64,000 bases of DNA from the NCBI GenBank assembly GCA_934636715.1, contig CAKUBE010000008.1, positions 12,608 through 76,607 on the forward strand, written 5' to 3'. The position numbers and the translations under genes were made by a program. The notes below the pieces were generated by a model. That model saw only the letters and a list, made by a program, of their open reading frames with translations. It did no database searches and was not told the DNA's origin. Origin of the DNA: an uncultured Arachnia sp. (GTDB lineage Bacteria; Actinomycetota; Actinomycetes; Propionibacteriales; Propionibacteriaceae). Position 1 is the first letter of the stretch. The number at the start of each line of letters is the position of its first letter. Below are positions 18,767 through 27,173 of the stretch, in pieces.

Positions 18767-18894
18767 AGGAATCCTCTCCAGACCTACTGGTTTTAGCGCG
18801 TGCGTCGCCCCGCCATAGTCAAGGGTGACGCGGCGTCCATTCTGGCACGCGATGACCCCCTTCTCAAACGCACGTGGCGGATCCGTGTCAGGGT

Positions 18895-18919
18895 CTCCCC
18901 CTACCTGGGTAGGGGGGAG
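18895..18919. other. Hairpin between the two sigma genes
   Basis: CTCCCCCTACC (18895-18905) pairs with the following GGTAGGGGGGAG (18908-18919) apart from one extra G. No T-run follows. It lies within the 267-base region between sigA and sigB and may be a leader structure or operator; apart from this hairpin and a weak sigA promoter candidate I see nothing else in the gap. Confidence 0.45.
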
Positions 18920-19033
18920 GGTGAGAGGCACTCGTACTTTCGGATGATTTCGCCCCTGGCGAGTGCCTCCAGTGGAACCGGAGCGCCGGTCAATGCGTTG
19001 AACTAGGTGACGACTCTCGAAAGGTCTCGAACG

Positions 19034-19966
19034 ATGAACACTACGGCACGTATGCGAAGCACCGAAGGTATCGACGGCAAGGACGCGGTGGGGCTCTACC
19101 TCGACGCCATCGCCAAGACGGCACTGCTGACCGCGCTCGAAGAGGTCGAACTGGCCCGCACCATCGAGGCCGGGCTCTTCGCGGAGCACGTGCTCGACGG
19201 ACGCGAGTCCACCTCGCTCGCCGCCACGGACGACGAGTTGCGCGAGGTCGCCGCAGAGGGGCGCCGCGCGATGCAGCGCTTCGTTCAGGCGAACCTCCGC
19301 CTCGTCGTCTCGGTCGCGCGGAAGTACGGCCGGGCGCAGATGCCGCTGCTCGACCTCGTCCAGGAGGGCAACACCGGCCTCATCCGCGCCGTCGAGAAGT
19401 TCGACTACACGAAGGGCTTCAAGTTCTCCACCTACGCCACCTGGTGGGTGCGGCAGGCGATCTCCCGCGGCATCGCGCAGCAGGGCAGGATCGTCCGGCT
19501 CCCGGTGCATGTCGCCGAGCAGGTCAACCAGGTGTCGGCGGTGCGCCGCAACCTCGAGCGCCAGCTCGGCCGCGAGCCGGAACTGATCGAGATCGCAGAG
19601 GAGCTCGGGCTCGAGGAGGAGAAGGTCATCGACCTCCTCCGCTACGCCAGGGACCACGTCTCGCTCGACGCCCCCGTCGAGGCCGACGGCGACACCTCGC
19701 TCGGCGACCTGATCGCCCGCGAGACCGCGCCCGGCCCGGACGAGGTCGTGCTGGATGCCGAGGAGCGCGCCCGCCTCGAGGGGATGCTGTCGGAGCTCGA
19801 CGAGCGCTCCCGCGACGTCGTCCGCCGTCGCTACGGCCTGCTCGACGGCCGCCAGGCCAAGCTGGCCGACATCGGCACCCACTGGGGCATCACGGCCGAG
19901 CGGGTCCGCCAGATCGAGCGCCAGGCGCTCGCCACCATGCGCGAGCGTCAGGGGGTCGCGGCGTAA
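19034..19966 (+). CDS. sigB: Group 2 sigma factor (SigB-like)
   Basis: A 310-residue sigma-70 protein lacking the long N-terminal extension, with region 1.2 ([20 protein letters not shown]), region 2 ([39 protein letters not shown]), region 3 and region 4.2 ([20 protein letters not shown]). It is close to SigA, as actinobacterial SigB proteins are. The start is uncertain: ATG 19034 has AAAGG ten bases upstream, while GTG 19007 in the same frame adds nine residues. It is divergent from sigA, which recalls the neighbouring sigA and sigB genes of corynebacteria and mycobacteria. Confidence 0.88.
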   Translation: MNTTARMRSTEGIDGKDAVGLYLDAIAKTALLTALEEVELARTIEAGLFAEHVLDGRESTSLAATDDELREVAAEGRRAMQRFVQANLRLVVSVARKYGRAQMPLLDLVQEGNTGLIRAVEKFDYTKGFKFSTYATWWVRQAISRGIAQQGRIVRLPVHVAEQVNQVSAVRRNLERQLGREPELIEIAEELGLEEEKVIDLLRYARDHVSLDAPVEADGDTSLGDLIARETAPGPDEVVLDAEERARLEGMLSELDERSRDVVRRRYGLLDGRQAKLADIGTHWGITAERVRQIERQALATMRERQGVAA

Positions 19967-19992
19967 CTGCTGCGCAGAGGCATCTCGCGGTT

Positions 19993-20032
19993 CTCATCCG
20001 GGTGGTCAGCAGTCGCCGACCACCCGGATGAG
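19993..20032 (+). terminator. Terminator hairpin after sigB, inside the 3' end of tesB
   Basis: A perfect 15-bp stem pairs 19993-20007 with 20018-20032 around a 10-base loop, followed by TCCTTCCT. It begins 27 bases after the sigB stop and covers the last codons of the convergent thioesterase gene, so it could work for both strands. Confidence 0.65.
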
Positions 20033-20851
20033 TCCTTCCTGGGCACACGACGCCACGGCGGCGCCGTCCTGGAACAGGCGCCCCATGGCGAAGCCGCGCG
20101 CACTGGACGCCGACGGCGAGATCATGTCGTAGAGCAGCCACTCGTCGACGCGGACGGGACGGTGGAACCACATCGCGTGGTCGATGGAGGCCGCCTGCAT
20201 CCGCGGCGAGAGGAACTCCACCTCGTGCGGGATGGCGGTGACGCTGAGCAGGGTGATGTCGCTCAGGTAGGCGAGCACCGCGGCGTGCAGGAGCGGGTCG
20301 TCGGGCATGGGCTGCTTGGTCCGCACCCACGCCCGCATGCTCCCGCCTTGCCGGTCCGCGTTCGGGATGGCGGCGAGCCGGACGTCGAGCGCATCCCATT
20401 CCGAGATCATGTGGATCTGCCTCCCGAACCGCCGCTCGAGCACCTCGGGCAGCGAAGGGCAGGCCTCCGGCACCGCGACGCCGGCCGGAGGCGCGGCCGA
20501 GTGCTCGAGACCGGGCTCGGGCTCCTGGAAGAAGACGGTCATCTCGAAGATCACGTTCTCGCCCTGCCGAGCCATCACGCGCCGGTTGCTGAACGTGTGC
20601 CCGTCGCGCATCACCTCGACGTCGAAGTCGAGCGGAAGGTCGATGGCGCCGGGGCGCAGGAAGTAGGCGTTCAGGGAGTGGACGAGGCGGTCGCGGGGAA
20701 CGGTCTGCGCCGCCGCGACCAGCGTCTGGCCGAGGACCTGGCCGCCGAACAGGCGCTGCAACAGCGTCTGGGGCTGCGGCCCGCGGAACGTGAGCCGCCC
20801 GGTGGCGGTCAGATCGAACAGCGCGCAGAGTTCGGCAACATCCTTCGGCAC
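20006..20851 (-). CDS. tesB: Acyl-CoA thioesterase II (TesB-like)
   Basis: A 281-residue double hot-dog thioesterase that hydrolyses acyl-CoA. It shows FGGQVLGQTLVAAAQTV near residue 34, LHSLN-like VHSLNAYFLRPGA near 57, VIFEMTVFFQ near 98, the second domain with AVLAYLSDITLL, and the ending SPSASSARGFAMGRLFQDGA. The first in-frame start is GTG 20851 and lacks a clear ribosome site, so the true start is unsure by a few codons. It lies 35 bases downstream of the MFS gene and is probably co-transcribed with it. Confidence 0.88.
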   Translation of the reverse strand: MPKDVAELCALFDLTATGRLTFRGPQPQTLLQRLFGGQVLGQTLVAAAQTVPRDRLVHSLNAYFLRPGAIDLPLDFDVEVMRDGHTFSNRRVMARQGENVIFEMTVFFQEPEPGLEHSAAPPAGVAVPEACPSLPEVLERRFGRQIHMISEWDALDVRLAAIPNADRQGGSMRAWVRTKQPMPDDPLLHAAVLAYLSDITLLSVTAIPHEVEFLSPRMQAASIDHAMWFHRPVRVDEWLLYDMISPSASSARGFAMGRLFQDGAAVASCAQEGLIRVVGDC

Positions 20852-20886
20852 ATGCCTATGCTGCCACCTTCGCCGGACGTCGGGGG

Positions 20887-22257
20887 TCAGGACTCGTCGA
20901 GGGCCTTCGCGGTGTACTCGGGAAGGAACCAGCTCGCGGCCATCGCCATCGCGAACATCGCCCCGAACACCGTGAACAGCACGCCGAGGCCCGCGGCGCT
21001 GAGCACAGGGACCAGCAGCGGGGCCGCCATCGCCGCGATCCGGCCGAATGCCGTGGCCGCCCCCGCGCCGCCCGCGCGCATCGTCGTCGGGTACACCTCC
21101 GGCGTGATCGCGTACAGCGCACCCCAGGCGCCCAGGTTGAAGAACGAGAGCGTGCAGCCGGCGGCGAGGGTGACCGCGGTGGCGGCTGCGGCGTCGCCGG
21201 GCGCGACGGCCGAGGCGAGCTGCGGAGCGAAGCCGAACAGCAGGGCGCCGACGGCGGATCCGCCCAGGAAGGTGATCAGCGTCGGGCGCCTTCCCCAGGA
21301 CTCGATCAGGAGGGCGGCAACCAGGTAGCCGGGCAGCTGGGCGAGCGTGATGTACAGCGTGAACTCGAACGACTTCACCAGCGTCATCCCCGTGTTGAAC
21401 AACAGCGTGGGCAGCCAGATGAACGCGCCGTAGTAGGCGAAGTTGATGCCGAACCAGGTCAGCCACAGCGCGACGGTGCGGGTGCGGAAACGCGGGCCCC
21501 ACAGCTCGCGCCGCGCGGCCTGGGGGTCGACGGCGACCGGCGCCGCGGCGTCGGCCTTCTCGTGGTCGGGCGTGATGACCCCCGCGCCGGCCTCGAGGTC
21601 AATGACGACTCGCTCGGCCTCGTCGTGCCGGCCCGCGCGTTCCAGGAAGCGCACCGACTCGGGCAGTCCGAACCGGACGATCAGCGAGTACGCGGCGGGC
21701 ACCGCGCCGAGTGCGAGCGCCCAGCGCCACCCGTTGTCCGATGCCGGGACGAGGAAGTAGCCGATGCAGGCCGCGGCCAGCCAGCCGACGGCCCAGAAGG
21801 ACTCGAGCGCCACGACGACGCGCCCGCGGATCCGCTGGGGCGCGAACTCGCTGACCAGCGTGGAGGCCACGGGCAGCTCCGCGCCCAGCCCCACGCCGAC
21901 GATGAACCGCAGCACCAACAGCATCGCCAGGCCGGTGGACAGCGCCGACACCCCGGTGGCGATGCCGTAGACCAGCAGCGTGAGCGCGAACACCGAGCGC
22001 CGGCCGACGCGGTCCGCGAGCAGGCCGCCCAGCGACGCGCCGACGGCCATGCCGACGAACCCGATCGACCCGAGCAGCGACAGCTGCCCGGCGTTCAGCT
22101 GCCACTGCGCCGCGAGCGCGGCCATGATGAAGGAGATCAGCCCGATGTCCATGGCATCGAGCGCCCAGCCGATCCCGGAGCCGAACAGGAGCTTCCCGTG
22201 TTTCCGGGTGAAGGGCAGCCGGTCCAGCCGCTCCGTGCGGGTCACCGTCGTAGACAT
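20887..22257 (-). CDS. MFS transporter (metabolite:H+ symporter type)
   Basis: A 456-residue major facilitator protein with about 12 predicted membrane segments. The opening FTRKHGKLLFGSGIGWALDA and the loop GGLLADRVGRRSVF, with R-G-R after helix 4, place it near the NiaP/aromatic-acid:H+ symporter branch. The substrate cannot be named; nicotinate, an aromatic acid or a sugar are all possible. It is the first gene of a likely two-gene unit with tesB. Confidence 0.82.
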   Translation of the reverse strand: MSTTVTRTERLDRLPFTRKHGKLLFGSGIGWALDAMDIGLISFIMAALAAQWQLNAGQLSLLGSIGFVGMAVGASLGGLLADRVGRRSVFALTLLVYGIATGVSALSTGLAMLLVLRFIVGVGLGAELPVASTLVSEFAPQRIRGRVVVALESFWAVGWLAAACIGYFLVPASDNGWRWALALGAVPAAYSLIVRFGLPESVRFLERAGRHDEAERVVIDLEAGAGVITPDHEKADAAAPVAVDPQAARRELWGPRFRTRTVALWLTWFGINFAYYGAFIWLPTLLFNTGMTLVKSFEFTLYITLAQLPGYLVAALLIESWGRRPTLITFLGGSAVGALLFGFAPQLASAVAPGDAAAATAVTLAAGCTLSFFNLGAWGALYAITPEVYPTTMRAGGAGAATAFGRIAAMAAPLLVPVLSAAGLGVLFTVFGAMFAMAMAASWFLPEYTAKALDES

Positions 22258-22324
22258 GGAGGGAACACTAGGGCATGTTCGCCCAATCCTCCGCGACGCC
22301 CGGACGGCCCGATATCATCCGTCA

Positions 22325-24100
22325 ATGAGCAGCGCCGCATCCCCCGCCCGCCCGTGGTTCGACCCCTCGCTTCCCACCGAACAGCGGCTCGAGTCGCTGC
22401 TCGCGGAGATGACGCTCGCCGAGAAGGCGGGACTCTTCTTCCACACGATGATCGGCATGGGCGACCTCGCCGAGGCGAACCCCGTCTTCTCGGTGCCGTC
22501 GGCGGCGGACCTCGTGCAGGGCCGTCATCTGACGCACTTCAACCTGGTCGGCGGCGCATCGTCGGCGCGGGAGATCGCCGCCTGGCACAACGCCGTTCAG
22601 CGTCTCGCGCGGTCGACGCGCCTCGGCATTCCCGTGACGCTGTCGACGGACCCGCGCCATTCGTTCACCGACAATCCCGGCACCGGCATGCTCGCGGGGC
22701 CGTTCTCGCAATGGCCTGAGCCGCTCGGGCTCGCGGCGATCGGCGACGAGGCGACGGTCGAGAGCTTCGCGGACATCGCGCGCCAGGAGTACCTCGCGGT
22801 AGGGCTGCGCGTCGCCCTCCATCCCCAGGTCGACCTGGCGACCGAGCCGCGCTGGTCGCGGCAACTCGCCACCTTCGGCGAGGACGCGGAGCTCAGCGCC
22901 CGCCTCGGCGCCGCCTACGTGCGCGGCTTCCAGGGGACGGACTTCGGCCCCGCGTCGGTGTCGACGATGACCAAGCACTTCCCCGGCGGCGGCCCGCAGA
23001 AGGACGGCGAGGATCCGCACTTCGCGCATGGCCGGGAACAGGTCTACCCCGGTGGGCAGTTCGAGCTGCACATGAAGCCGTTCGCGGCGCTCATCGCGGC
23101 CGGAACGCGTCAGATGATGCCCTATTACGGGATGCCGATCGGCACCGAGCATCCGGAGGTCGCCTTCGGGTTCAACAAGTCGGTGATCACCGGGCTCCTC
23201 CGTGAACGCCTCGGCTTCGAGGGCATCGTCTGCACCGACTGGGGTCTCATCAACGACGCCGAGATCTTCGGCGAGCCGTTCCCGGCGCGGGCCTGGGGCG
23301 TCGAGCAGCTGAGCCCCTCGGAGCGGGTCGCGATGGCCGTCGACGCCGGCGCCGATCAGTTCGGCGGCGAGGCGTGCCCCGAACTGCTCATCGGCCTCGT
23401 CGCGTCCGGCCGGGTCTCCGAGGCGCGCCTCGACGTCTCGGCCCGGCGCTTGCTCCGCGAGAAGTTCGAGCTCGGCCTCTTCGACGACCCCTTCGTCGAC
23501 GAGGACGCCGCCGATGCCATCGCGGGCCGGGCGGACTTCCGCGCGGCGGGCGACGCCGCCCAGCGCGCCTCGATCACGCTGCTCACGAACGACGCCGACG
23601 GCGCACCGGTGCTCCCGCTGAAACGCGGCCTGCGGCTCTACGTCGAGGGAGTCGCGGCGGAGGAGGCGGCCGCCTTCGGCACCGTGGTCGACCGCCCCGA
23701 GGACGCCGACGCGGCGGTCATCCGGCTGAAGGCCCCGTTCGAGCAGCGGCCGACCGTCTTCGAGAACTTCTTCCACTCCGGTTCGCTGGAGTTCCCGGCG
23801 GAGCTCCTGGAGCATGTGCGCGCCGTCGCCCAGACCGTGCCGACCGTCGTCGACGTGTTCGCGGACCGCCCCGCCATTCTGGAGCCGATCGTCGAGGTGG
23901 CGGCCGCTGTCACCCTCAACTGGGGCGCGAGCGCGTCGGCGCTGCTGGACGTGCTCACCGGTGCGGTCGCGTCCCACGGCCGTCTTCCGTTCGATCTCCC
24001 CCGCTCAATGCGGGCCGTCGAGGCCTCTCGCCCCGATGTGCCGTTCGACACCGCCGACCCTCTGTTCCGGTTCGGGCACGGATTGGTCGGCCCGGCCTGA
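22325..24100 (+). CDS. Glycoside hydrolase family 3 protein (beta-glucosidase type)
   Basis: A 591-residue protein without a signal peptide, so probably cytoplasmic. The N-terminal TIM barrel ends with GFEGIVCTDWGLINDAEIF, where Asp305 is the expected nucleophile; SMTKHFPGGG carries the family's substrate-binding Lys-His. A C-terminal alpha/beta sandwich follows (VTLNWGASASALLDVLTG, PFDLPRSM). The ATG has only a weak ribosome site. Neighbouring genes give no sugar pathway, so the substrate remains open. The gene is divergent from the MFS transporter, with 67 bases between. Confidence 0.88.
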   Translation: MSSAASPARPWFDPSLPTEQRLESLLAEMTLAEKAGLFFHTMIGMGDLAEANPVFSVPSAADLVQGRHLTHFNLVGGASSAREIAAWHNAVQRLARSTRLGIPVTLSTDPRHSFTDNPGTGMLAGPFSQWPEPLGLAAIGDEATVESFADIARQEYLAVGLRVALHPQVDLATEPRWSRQLATFGEDAELSARLGAAYVRGFQGTDFGPASVSTMTKHFPGGGPQKDGEDPHFAHGREQVYPGGQFELHMKPFAALIAAGTRQMMPYYGMPIGTEHPEVAFGFNKSVITGLLRERLGFEGIVCTDWGLINDAEIFGEPFPARAWGVEQLSPSERVAMAVDAGADQFGGEACPELLIGLVASGRVSEARLDVSARRLLREKFELGLFDDPFVDEDAADAIAGRADFRAAGDAAQRASITLLTNDADGAPVLPLKRGLRLYVEGVAAEEAAAFGTVVDRPEDADAAVIRLKAPFEQRPTVFENFFHSGSLEFPAELLEHVRAVAQTVPTVVDVFADRPAILEPIVEVAAAVTLNWGASASALLDVLTGAVASHGRLPFDLPRSMRAVEASRPDVPFDTADPLFRFGHGLVGPA

Positions 24101-24134
24101 ACGCATCTTTGCGGGCCGGTGGGATGCTGTGCAT

Positions 24135-25124
24135 ATGAGCACGGTGCAGGGCCGGACCTGGCGCGACGGGGTGCAGGAGCGGGGCGACGTCCCCGTGTCC
24201 GAGCTGAGCGAGCTGCTGGCGGATCCGGGGCTCCTGGTGTGGCTCGACCTCGTCGATCCTGAGCCGGAGCTGCTGGCGAGCCTCGCGGAGGAACTCACCC
24301 TCGACCGCCACGCCGTCGAGGACGCCGCTGCGCCCTTCGAGCGCCCCAAGGCGACCCGTCACACCGGCCACGTGTTCCTCACCTGCTACGCGACGACGCT
24401 GACCGTCGACGCCGACGAGGGGCCGCGGCTCGTCACCCCTCGGATCTCGGCCTTCGTGCTCCCCAACGGCCTGATCACCGTGCGCTCGGGCGCGTTCGAC
24501 TTCGGCGAGGTCCTGCAGCGCTGGGCCGATGAGGGGCAGCTCGATCAAGGGGTGGGCGCGCTGGTGCACGGCATGCTCGACACCGTCGTGGACGGCCACT
24601 TCGACGCGATCCAGGCCCTGGACGACGAGGTGGAGGAGCTGGAGGACATGCTCTTCGGCGACCGCGTCCGGCCGCGCGCCTTCCAGCAGCGGGTGTTCGG
24701 TGTCCGCAAGGTGCTGGCGCAACTGCGCCGCAAGGTGCTTCCCATGCGAGAGGTGGTGTCGGCCGTGATCCGGTTCCGGACCTCGGAGACGCTCCCGGTC
24801 TCCCGCGAGCTCGACGGCGACTTCGACGACCTCTACGACCACGTCATCCGGGCCGCCGACTGGAGCGAATCGCTCCGAGAGGTCGTCGGCAACGCCTTCG
24901 AGACCAGCCTCTCGCTGCAGGACGCCCGGCTGAACGACATCATGAAGAAGCTGGCGGCCTGGGCGGCCATCATCGCCGTCCCGACGGCGGTCACCGGCTG
25001 GTTCGGCCAGAACCTCCCTTACCCCGGCTACGCGAGCGGATCAGGGCTGGTGCTCAGCGTCGTCCTGATCGTGGCCGGCGTCGCCGGCCTCTACCTGCTG
25101 TTCCGCAAGGTCGATTGGCTCTAG
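24135..25124 (+). CDS. corA: CorA-family divalent cation transporter
   Basis: A 329-residue inner-membrane channel-type transporter for Mg2+ or related ions. A cytoplasmic domain with the long helix region LDDEVEELEDMLFGDRVRPR is followed by two C-terminal membrane segments (about 275-297 and 304-323). The pore-loop signature reads TGWFGQN instead of the classic YGMN, which is common in actinobacterial CorA-like proteins and may mean a different ion preference. It ends four bases before the convergent LRR gene. Confidence 0.87.
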   Translation: MSTVQGRTWRDGVQERGDVPVSELSELLADPGLLVWLDLVDPEPELLASLAEELTLDRHAVEDAAAPFERPKATRHTGHVFLTCYATTLTVDADEGPRLVTPRISAFVLPNGLITVRSGAFDFGEVLQRWADEGQLDQGVGALVHGMLDTVVDGHFDAIQALDDEVEELEDMLFGDRVRPRAFQQRVFGVRKVLAQLRRKVLPMREVVSAVIRFRTSETLPVSRELDGDFDDLYDHVIRAADWSESLREVVGNAFETSLSLQDARLNDIMKKLAAWAAIIAVPTAVTGWFGQNLPYPGYASGSGLVLSVVLIVAGVAGLYLLFRKVDWL

Positions 25125-25128
25125 GAGA

Positions 25129-26880
25129 CTAGACCGGCTGCTCCCAGTGGATCACGCACCCGGCGGCGACCAAGGGCTGGAGCGCCGCCTTGTCCGCTGC
25201 GGGATCCACCAGCGGGTTGTCGTGTACCCACAACTCCTTCAAGCCAGTCCGGTTGGCCAGTCCGCCGACCGAGGTTAAGCCGCTGTGGTTCAGCCTGAGC
25301 CGACTGAGGGCTGGCAGAGCGGGCATCCCCTCCAGTGAGGTCAGCCGCTTGTTCACCTGAAGAAGGAGCGTCGAGAGCCTTGGCAGGTCAGGCATCCCCC
25401 GAAGATCGGACAGCTTGGAGAACACGACGCCGAACAGCTCAAGGTTCGGCAACGCCGGCATCCCCTCCAGGGTGTTGATCTCGCTGTGAGTGACTCCGAG
25501 CTGGGTGAGATGCGGCAAGTCTGCGAGCTCCGGGAATCGGGAAAGGTCGGTCACTTCCGGCGCAGGCTGGAAGACGAGATGGTCGAGCGCCGGCGTCTTC
25601 TCGACAAGCGCTGCGAGGCTGGATGCACTGCTCCTCCACGACACCAGACTCTTGAGGTTGGCGAGCTTGGGCAGTCCCTCGAATTCGACGATCGGGTTGT
25701 CGTAGACGACAAGCGTCTCTAGCCGTGGGAGAGACGGCAGGCCCCGGAACGAGGTCAGGCTCTCCCCCTCGATCACCAGCTTGGTGAGATTCGGGAGGTC
25801 AGGGAATCCCTCAAGTGTCTCTACGCGCTCCCACTTGCTACACGTCAACGACGTGATGCTCTCAGCCTGTGCCCGAGTAAAGAGGCCGTAGGAGCTGATC
25901 CCTACCGCGTGGGCAACACAGTTGCGCACGCCGTTCTGGGGGAGGGTGCCCAAGTCGAGATCGCCCGGCCCGGACACGTATCGCGACTCGGAGGTGAGGG
26001 TCAGCGACGGATACCCCGCTCGCGACCCCGTGACTCGCACCGAGATCTGCGTTCCGCCGTCAGCTTCGGTCAGCCTATAGGTCTCTGCCGTCGCCCCGCT
26101 GATCGCCTTGCTGTCTCGCAGCCATTGGTAGCTGAACGTCGGCGTCGGACTCCACTCCCCCGGCCTTGCCGTCACGGTGTCGCCGGCCTTGATCCACCCC
26201 GGGTCGCTGTCGACCCAGACCTGGATGCCCCACAGCTCTCCCGGGGCCACCTTCTTCGGCTTCGTCGTAACCGTGGACTTCTTGTAGCCCTTCCTCGTTC
26301 CTGTGACCGTAACGGAGAGCTTCCTTCCGACGTCCGCGGCGACAGGGGTGTAGGAACGTTTCGTGGCCCCCTTGATCTTCTTTCCGTCCCGCAGCCATTG
26401 ATAGGTCTTCTTGGCATCCTGGGGACTGTGGAAGCCGGCCGTCACATCCACAGACCAGTCGATCCGAGGAGCACTGCCCAGGTTGGGAGTCCACGGCTTC
26501 ATAGTTCCCAGGCCGACCTTCTTCGTCTTTTTCGACGTCTTCGTAACCGAGCGATAGCCGTAGCGGGACGCGGTGGCCCTCACCGAGATCTTCTTGCCGA
26601 AGTCCGCGGGAGTCAGCTTGTAGCTCTCGTGGGTTGCGTTCTTGATCTTCTTCCCGTCACGCAGCCATTGCACCGTGGTGTACCAGCGCGGAGTCCACTT
26701 GACCTTGGCTTTGAGCGTCAATCCCACGCGCGCGGTTCCAGAGATGGTCGGCGTCGCACTCAACGGCGCGGCCTCCGCCGACGACGGGGCGAGACCCACA
26801 AACGCCAACGCGATCAGCAATGCAGCCACGACGACGCGCCTCAGCGCGATCGATGGACGGCTATCAGACAAGCCTGACAT
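25129..26880 (-). CDS. Secreted protein with three Ig-like repeats and leucine-rich repeats (paralogue 1)
   Basis: From ATG 26880 the 583-residue protein has a signal peptide (SIALRRVVVAALLIALAFVG...AEA), then three repeats of the type PTISGTARVG...QWLRDGKKIK...GKKISVRATASRYGY (about residues 35-330), then internalin-like leucine-rich repeats with a period of 21-24 residues built on LEGMPALPNLE. GTG 26883 is an equally good start because it sits seven bases from GGGAG. No LPXTG or membrane anchor is seen. It probably faces outside and binds something at the surface. It is a tandem paralogue of the next gene, with the same order of domains and an almost identical 139-bp 5' region. Confidence 0.85.
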   Translation of the reverse strand: MSGLSDSRPSIALRRVVVAALLIALAFVGLAPSSAEAAPLSATPTISGTARVGLTLKAKVKWTPRWYTTVQWLRDGKKIKNATHESYKLTPADFGKKISVRATASRYGYRSVTKTSKKTKKVGLGTMKPWTPNLGSAPRIDWSVDVTAGFHSPQDAKKTYQWLRDGKKIKGATKRSYTPVAADVGRKLSVTVTGTRKGYKKSTVTTKPKKVAPGELWGIQVWVDSDPGWIKAGDTVTARPGEWSPTPTFSYQWLRDSKAISGATAETYRLTEADGGTQISVRVTGSRAGYPSLTLTSESRYVSGPGDLDLGTLPQNGVRNCVAHAVGISSYGLFTRAQAESITSLTCSKWERVETLEGFPDLPNLTKLVIEGESLTSFRGLPSLPRLETLVVYDNPIVEFEGLPKLANLKSLVSWRSSASSLAALVEKTPALDHLVFQPAPEVTDLSRFPELADLPHLTQLGVTHSEINTLEGMPALPNLELFGVVFSKLSDLRGMPDLPRLSTLLLQVNKRLTSLEGMPALPALSRLRLNHSGLTSVGGLANRTGLKELWVHDNPLVDPAADKAALQPLVAAGCVIHWEQPV

Positions 26881-27006
26881 CACGGCATTTCTCCCTGAAA
26901 CGTTCGGCACATCGGCAGTCATTGCCGAGATCCTCGACAAAACGCTAACAGGGTGTGTACACGTTCCTCCGCGCAGCCGCCAAAGAGGGTACTCGGGTAC
27001 CCGCTC
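26868..27006 (-). repeat. Duplicated 5' region of LRR paralogue 1
   Basis: These 139 bases match 28790-28928 with about four differences and no gaps. They cover the start codon, ribosome site and upstream region, and are more alike than the coding sequences behind them. Confidence 0.85.
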
Positions 27007-27077
27007 TGGGGACTCCGCTACCCGGCGGCGCGGGTGCCTGCGGATGCGCCTTCGGCTCACCGCCGCCGCCATAGTCA

Positions 27078-27161
27078 GACCATCCGGAGTTTTGACTCAC
27101 AACGGGGCCGATCCTGCCCAATTGGGCACAGTGGCCCGGGTTGCGCGCCGAAACTCCGGAT
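27078..27161. repeat. Imperfect 84-bp palindrome between the two LRR genes
   Basis: CCATCCGGAGTTT (27078-27090) is the exact inverse of AAACTCCGGATGG (27149-27161), and the interior also pairs in part, centred on CCCAATTGGG. The element starts 12 bases beyond the stop of LRR paralogue 2. It may be a MITE/REP-type element or a transcript end; no T-run follows. Confidence 0.6.
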
Positions 27162-27173
27162 GGCGCGACTGCC

